The notes beneath the pieces are model-generated. The model searched no databases. It had not been told where the DNA came from and saw nothing but the letters and a program-made list of their open reading frames with translations. From Curvibacter sp. AEP1-3 (GTDB taxonomy: Bacteria; Pseudomonadota; Gammaproteobacteria; Burkholderiales; Burkholderiaceae_C), in NCBI RefSeq assembly GCF_002163715.1, contig NZ_CP015698.1:310001-374000 (forward strand): 64,000 nucleotides of DNA. Reading direction: 5' to 3'. Position 1 is the first letter of the stretch; every line of letters begins with the position of its first letter. A program made the position numbers and the translations under genes. Below are positions 59,815 through 64,000 of this stretch, one piece after another.

Positions 59815-62800
59815 TTGACTGCCAGCCCCTTGCAAATCGAATTCCCAGAGTCGCTCCCGGTGTCGGGCAAACGCGACGAAATCATGGACGCCATTGCGGC
59901 GCACCAAGTGGTCATCGTCTGCGGGGAGACCGGCTCGGGCAAAACCACTCAGCTGCCCAAAATCGCGCTCGCCATGGGGCGCGGTCAGCGCCCCATTCCT
60001 GATGCTGGCGGGGCAAGCTCAACGACCCGCCCTCAGCGCGGCAAACTGATAGGCCACACCCAGCCCCGCCGCATTGCAGCCAGCAGCGTGGCCAAGCGCA
60101 TTGCAGAAGAGCTGAAAACTCCGCTGGGCGATGTAGTGGGCTACAAGGTGCGCTTTAACGACCGGCTGGGCAAGGACGCCTCGGTCAAGCTGATGACGGA
60201 CGGTATTTTGTTGGCCGAGACGCAGACGGACCCGCTGCTTAACGCCTACGACACCATCATCATCGACGAGGCGCACGAGCGCTCGCTCAACATCGACTTC
60301 CTGCTGGGCTATTTGCGCCAGATCCTGCCGCGCCGCCCGGACCTGAAAATTATCGTTACCTCAGCCACGATCGATGCGCAGCGCTTTGCGGACCATTTCA
60401 AGTCATCCAAAGGCCCTGCGCCGGTGATTTTTGTGTCCGGCCGCATGTTCCCGGTGGAGCAGCGCTACCGCCCGTTTGAAGAAAGCCGCGAGTACGACCT
60501 GAATGACGCGATTGCCGATGGCGTCGATGAGCTTTGGCGCGACCCGCACAACCAAGGCGACATCCTGGTCTTCCTGCCCGGCGAGCGCGAAATCCGCGAA
60601 GCGGCGGATCACCTGCGTAAACACCTGAGCCACCAGCCGGTGATGCGCAATGCAGAAGTGTTGCCCTTGTTTGCCCGCCTGAGCCCGGCCGAGCAGGACC
60701 GCATTTTTGACGGCCACACCGGCCGTCGCATCGTGCTGGCCACCAACGTAGCTGAAACTTCGCTCACGGTGCCAGGCACCCGATACGTCATTGACGCAGG
60801 CACAGCGCGCGTGAAGCGCTACAGTTTCCGTAGCAAAGTGGAGCAGCTGCTGGTAGAGCCCATCAGCCAGGCAGCAGCCAACCAGCGCGCTGGCCGTTGC
60901 GGGCGCGTGGCCAACGGAATATGCATACGCCTGTACGACCAAAAAGACTTTGATGGTCGCCCGCGCTTTACCGACCCGGAAATTTTGAGGTCCTCGCTGG
61001 CAGGCGTCATCCTGCGCATGAAGTCGCTGCACTTGGGCATCGTGGAAGATTTCCCCTTTTTGGAACGTCCCAGTGGACGTGCCATTGCCGATGGTTACCA
61101 GCTGCTCAATGAGTTGGGGGCCGTGGACGATGCCAACGAGCTGACGCCCCTGGGGCAGGAACTCAGCCGCCTACCGCTGGACCCGCGCGTAGGCCGCATG
61201 CTGCTCGAGGCCCGTGGCCGCGAAGCCTTGGACGAAGCACTGGTGATAGCCAGCGCCTTGAGCGTGCAAGACGTCCGTGACCGCCCCATGGAGGCCCAGC
61301 AACAGGCTGACCAAGCGCACCAAAAGTTTGATGACGAGAAGAGTGAATTCACCGGTTATCTGAAGTTGTGGAAGTGGATCCATGACGCAAGAGGCGGCTC
61401 CCCAGCACACCCGGGCGTTGAGGCGGCCGGGCGTTCTGCGCAGGTCAAGGAGGAGCCCGCGCAGCGGGCGGGGGACACGGAGCAGAGCGCCCGCCGACCC
61501 CAGCTCCCAGCGAGCGCACAAGGGTCGGCGCACACCGCCACCCATAAACTCACCAACCGCCAATACGAACAACTCCTGCGCCAAAACTTCGTCAACATCC
61601 GCCGTGTGCGCGAGTGGAAGGACATCTACACCCAGCTCCACACCGTGGTGGCCGAGCACAAATGGCGCCTCAACACCAAGCCCGCCAGCTACGAGCAGCT
61701 GCACCTGTCCATGCTGTCGGGCCTGCTGGGCAATGTGGGCTGCAAGCTCGAAGAGGGGCAAAACGGCGAATACCTGGGTGCCCGCAGCATCAAATTCTTT
61801 GCCCACCCCGGCGCCCACCTAACCAAAAAACCGGGCAAATGGATTGTGGCCAGCGAACTGGTAGAAACCACACGCCTGTTCGGCCGCGGCATCGCTGCCA
61901 TTGAGCCCCAATGGCTGGAGCAAGTAGGCGGCCATCTGCTCAAGAAACAGCTGCTGGACCCGCACTGGGAAAAGAAAGCCGCCGAGGTCGTGGCGCTGGA
62001 GCGGGCCACGCTCTACGGCATCGTGGTCTACAGCGGCCGGCGCGTGAACTACAGCCGTGTGGACATGGCCGGCGCGCGGGAAATCTTCATCCGTGAAGCG
62101 CTGGTGGGCAAAGAATGGGAGACCACGCTGCCTTTTCTGGCCGCCAACCACAAGCTCATCAAGCAAGTGGAAGAACTGGAACACAAAGCCCGCCGCCAGG
62201 ATGTGCTGGTGGACGACGAGCTGATCTACGCCTTTTACGACCAACAGCTACCAGCCGATGTGTGCAGCGGCTACAGCCTGGAGCGCTGGTACCGCGAAGA
62301 AGTCAAAAAGCAACCCAACCTGCTCAAGCTCACCCGCGAAGAGCTGATGCGCCACGAAGCGGCAGGCATTACTACCGCGTCCTTTCCCAAAACCATCCGT
62401 TTGGGTGGCGTGGACTGTGCCGCAACTTACCTCCATGAACCCGGCGATGCCCGTGACGGCCTGACCGTGACCGTGCCCTTGTTTGTTCTGAACCAGGTCA
62501 ACGACGAGCGATGCGAATGGCTGGTGCCCGGCATGCTCAAGGACAAGGTGCAGGCCCTGCTGAAGACCCTGCACCAACGGCCCCGCAGCCGCCTGGTTCC
62601 GCTGCCCGACACCGCCGCCAAGTTCGCCGAAGCCCTGAATGCGCCCGAAAAGTTTGGTAGTGGCGGCTTGGTGGAAGCCGTGCTTAAGCTGGTGCGGGAA
62701 GCAACCTCGCTGGACATTGTGAAAGCTGACATCAAGGTCGACATGCTCAGCCCGCACTTCTTCATGAACTTCCGCGTGGTGGACGAACACGGCCGCCAAC

Positions 62801-63984
62801 TCGGCCATGGCCGCAACCTGGGCGCGTTGAAGGCCGAACTGGGCAGCCAAGCACGGGGCGCATTCCAAGCACTTGCCAGCTTGAAGCTGGCGCAAAACCA
62901 GACGGCGAGCCAAGAACAAAGCAGCGCCCGAGGAAGCGGGATGACTGGGCATTCTGCGCAGGTCAAGGAGGAGCCCGCAAAGCGGGCGGGGGACACGGAG
63001 CAGAGTGCTCAGTCATTCCGCGTACTAGCGCCCGCCAACATTGCGCAACCAGCTACAAAATCCGTAGCAAATGCGAATACGGCCAGAGGCAGTGCCCCAA
63101 GCATCCTCGACGGCCGCTTCACCGCCTGGACCTTTGGCGAACTCCCCGAGCTGCTGGAAATCCGCAAAGGCGGCCAAACGCTGATAGGCTTCCCCGCGCT
63201 CATAGACGCCGGAGACGCGGTGACCGTGGAAGTGTTTGACGAACCTGAAGTAGCCGCCGCCAAGCACCGCGCCGGCCTGCGACGCCTGTTTGCCATCCAG
63301 ATTAAGGACGCACTCAAGTACCTGGAAAAAAACATCCCGGACTTGCAAAAAATGGCGGTGAGCTACATGAACGTGGGCAAGGCCGATAACGGAAGCGGTG
63401 GGGGAACGGTAGAAGAGCTGCGCGAGCAAATCATCGCGGTGGCGCTGGACCGTGCCTTCCTGCTGGACCCGCTGCCCACCGACGAATTCGCCTTCAAGCG
63501 GCGTATCGACGAAGGGCGCGGCCGCCTGACGCTGATCGCCAACGAAGTGGCCCGTATGGCGAGCGTGATCTTGCTCGAGTACGCCACCGCAGCCCGCAAG
63601 ATCAAGGACACCAAAAACGCGCCGGATGCCTCGAGTGACGCCCAGCAGCAGATCAACCGCCTGATCCCCAAGAAGTTTTTGCAGGCCACGCCTTGGGACC
63701 GGCTGCAGCACCTGTCCCGCTACCTCAAGGCCATCACGCTTAGGCTGGACAAGTACCGTGCCGACCCGGCCCGCGACGCTGCCCGACTGACCGAACTGCG
63801 CCCCCAGGAGCAACGCTACTGGCGGCTGGTGGCGGAGCGCAAAGGGGCAGTGGATGAGCGCATGCAAGAGTTTCGCTGGTTGCTGGAAGAGTTGCGTGTG
63901 AGCTTTTTTGCCCAAGAGTTACGCACGCCCCAGCCGGTGAGCGTGAAGAGACTGGACAAGGCCTGGGCGCAGATCCAGAGCTGA
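59815..63984 (+). CDS. hrpA: ATP-dependent RNA helicase HrpA (DEAH type) with repeat-derived linkers
   Basis: The 1389-residue helicase starts at TTG 59815 and shows GETGSGKTTQLP (37-48), TQPRR, DEAHERS (about 152), SATID and the HrpA C-terminal region ending ELRVSFFAQELRTPQPVSVKRL. HrpA acts on mRNA structure and stalled ribosomes. Relative to E. coli HrpA it has extra segments: residues about 58-75 (QRPIPDAGGASSTTRPQR), about 525-580 and about 1035-1085. The last two contain the same peptide (SAQVKEEPAQRAGDTEQSA and SAQVKEEPAKRAGDTEQSA) encoded by two copies of a hairpin element, and the third also carries repeat copy f. The stop lies 16 bp before the window end. Confidence 0.94.
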   Translation: MTASPLQIEFPESLPVSGKRDEIMDAIAAHQVVIVCGETGSGKTTQLPKIALAMGRGQRPIPDAGGASSTTRPQRGKLIGHTQPRRIAASSVAKRIAEELKTPLGDVVGYKVRFNDRLGKDASVKLMTDGILLAETQTDPLLNAYDTIIIDEAHERSLNIDFLLGYLRQILPRRPDLKIIVTSATIDAQRFADHFKSSKGPAPVIFVSGRMFPVEQRYRPFEESREYDLNDAIADGVDELWRDPHNQGDILVFLPGEREIREAADHLRKHLSHQPVMRNAEVLPLFARLSPAEQDRIFDGHTGRRIVLATNVAETSLTVPGTRYVIDAGTARVKRYSFRSKVEQLLVEPISQAAANQRAGRCGRVANGICIRLYDQKDFDGRPRFTDPEILRSSLAGVILRMKSLHLGIVEDFPFLERPSGRAIADGYQLLNELGAVDDANELTPLGQELSRLPLDPRVGRMLLEARGREALDEALVIASALSVQDVRDRPMEAQQQADQAHQKFDDEKSEFTGYLKLWKWIHDARGGSPAHPGVEAAGRSAQVKEEPAQRAGDTEQSARRPQLPASAQGSAHTATHKLTNRQYEQLLRQNFVNIRRVREWKDIYTQLHTVVAEHKWRLNTKPASYEQLHLSMLSGLLGNVGCKLEEGQNGEYLGARSIKFFAHPGAHLTKKPGKWIVASELVETTRLFGRGIAAIEPQWLEQVGGHLLKKQLLDPHWEKKAAEVVALERATLYGIVVYSGRRVNYSRVDMAGAREIFIREALVGKEWETTLPFLAANHKLIKQVEELEHKARRQDVLVDDELIYAFYDQQLPADVCSGYSLERWYREEVKKQPNLLKLTREELMRHEAAGITTASFPKTIRLGGVDCAATYLHEPGDARDGLTVTVPLFVLNQVNDERCEWLVPGMLKDKVQALLKTLHQRPRSRLVPLPDTAAKFAEALNAPEKFGSGGLVEAVLKLVREATSLDIVKADIKVDMLSPHFFMNFRVVDEHGRQLGHGRNLGALKAELGSQARGAFQALASLKLAQNQTASQEQSSARGSGMTGHSAQVKEEPAKRAGDTEQSAQSFRVLAPANIAQPATKSVANANTARGSAPSILDGRFTAWTFGELPELLEIRKGGQTLIGFPALIDAGDAVTVEVFDEPEVAAAKHRAGLRRLFAIQIKDALKYLEKNIPDLQKMAVSYMNVGKADNGSGGGTVEELREQIIAVALDRAFLLDPLPTDEFAFKRRIDEGRGRLTLIANEVARMASVILLEYATAARKIKDTKNAPDASSDAQQQINRLIPKKFLQATPWDRLQHLSRYLKAITLRLDKYRADPARDAARLTELRPQEQRYWRLVAERKGAVDERMQEFRWLLEELRVSFFAQELRTPQPVSVKRLDKAWAQIQS
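61429..61492 (+). repeat. Long hairpin element, copy 2 (in frame in hrpA)
   Basis: Arms GGGCGTTCTGC (61429-61439) and GCAGAGCGCCC (61482-61492) pair with one wobble. The conserved interior CAGGTCAAGGAGGAG and GGGGGACACGGAGC surrounds a perfect inner hairpin GCCCGC-GCA-GCGGGC. It adds an in-frame segment to HrpA near residue 540. Confidence 0.8.
62936..63021 (+). repeat. Long hairpin element, copy 3 (in frame in hrpA)
   Basis: Arms 62936-62957 and 63000-63021 form a 22-bp stem in which all three non-Watson-Crick positions are G-U type. The interior is nearly identical to copy 2 and has the inner hairpin GCCCGC/GCGGGC. The arms differ from those of copies 1 and 2 in sequence but keep pairing. 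It abuts repeat copy f. Confidence 0.82.
63021..63068 (-). repeat. 48-bp bipartite palindromic repeat, copy f (antisense in hrpA)
   Basis: Read on the minus strand: GCTAC at 1-5, TAGCTG at 14-19, GCGCA at 23-27 and GCGCTAG at 38-44, the same offsets as the other five copies. It adjoins the right arm of hairpin element copy 3, giving a composite repeat linker in HrpA (encoded peptide APANIAQPATKSVANA). Confidence 0.75.
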
Positions 63985-64000
63985 CTTGGCCCGTTCCCGA

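Overview
The window looks like a chromosomal segment of a Comamonadaceae-type betaproteobacterium (Burkholderiales), probably close to Rhodoferax. The grounds are the glgB-glgX-pgm-glgC-glgA-glgP order, the cysI-DUF934-cysH-cysD-cysN order, the overall protein similarity and the high GC content. This is a judgement from recognised families; no search was run. It is almost fully coding, with no gene-free stretch longer than about 250 bp, and I see no transposase, phage gene or CRISPR array.

Layout. 1-10.8 kb: glycogen synthesis and breakdown operon (glgB truncated at the window edge). 10.8-16.5 kb: a cold-shock/DUF1294 protein, a YebC-family protein, a KdpD/KdpE-like two-component pair without the KdpD N-terminal domain, and the potassium transporter Kup. 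16.5-21.8 kb: acyltransferase, CaiB-type CoA-transferase, MioC-like flavodoxin, DnaQ-type exonuclease, MOSC protein, CheV. 21.9-31.6 kb: an IclR regulator divergent from a complete non-phosphorylating L-fucose pathway (mutarotase, dehydrogenase, lactonase, L-fuconate dehydratase, 2-keto-3-deoxyfuconate dehydrogenase, diketo-acid hydrolase) with its own sugar ABC importer. 31.6-34.1 kb: a lipoprotein S53 (sedolisin) protease with three Ig-like repeats, preceded by a good promoter and a cyclic-di-GMP-I (GEMM) riboswitch. 34.1-37.1 kb: a tight operon of a J-domain protein and three unrecognised proteins, just behind tRNA-Asn. 37.2-45 kb: ferredoxin-NADP reductase, ferredoxin and the assimilatory sulfate reduction operon. 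45-54.9 kb: a divergent nucleoside salvage island: ribokinase, nucleoside hydrolase and a 2-oxoglutarate/Fe(II) oxygenase one way; pseudouridine kinase, pseudouridine-5'-phosphate glycosidase and a BMP-type nucleoside ABC importer the other way. 54.9-64 kb: a tandem pseudo-receiver protein, MnmC with a degraded methyltransferase motif, a YggX-like protein, DsbB, ArgA and HrpA.

Two repeat families stand out. One is a ~48-bp bipartite palindrome present six times without gaps; five copies lie in coding sequence and one supplies a start codon. The other is a ~65-96-bp hairpin element present three times, twice in frame inside hrpA, whose outer arms differ in sequence between copies but remain paired. 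The strongest leads for new biology are these repeats, the c-di-GMP-controlled surface protease, the J-domain operon, and the oxygenase placed within modified-nucleoside salvage.
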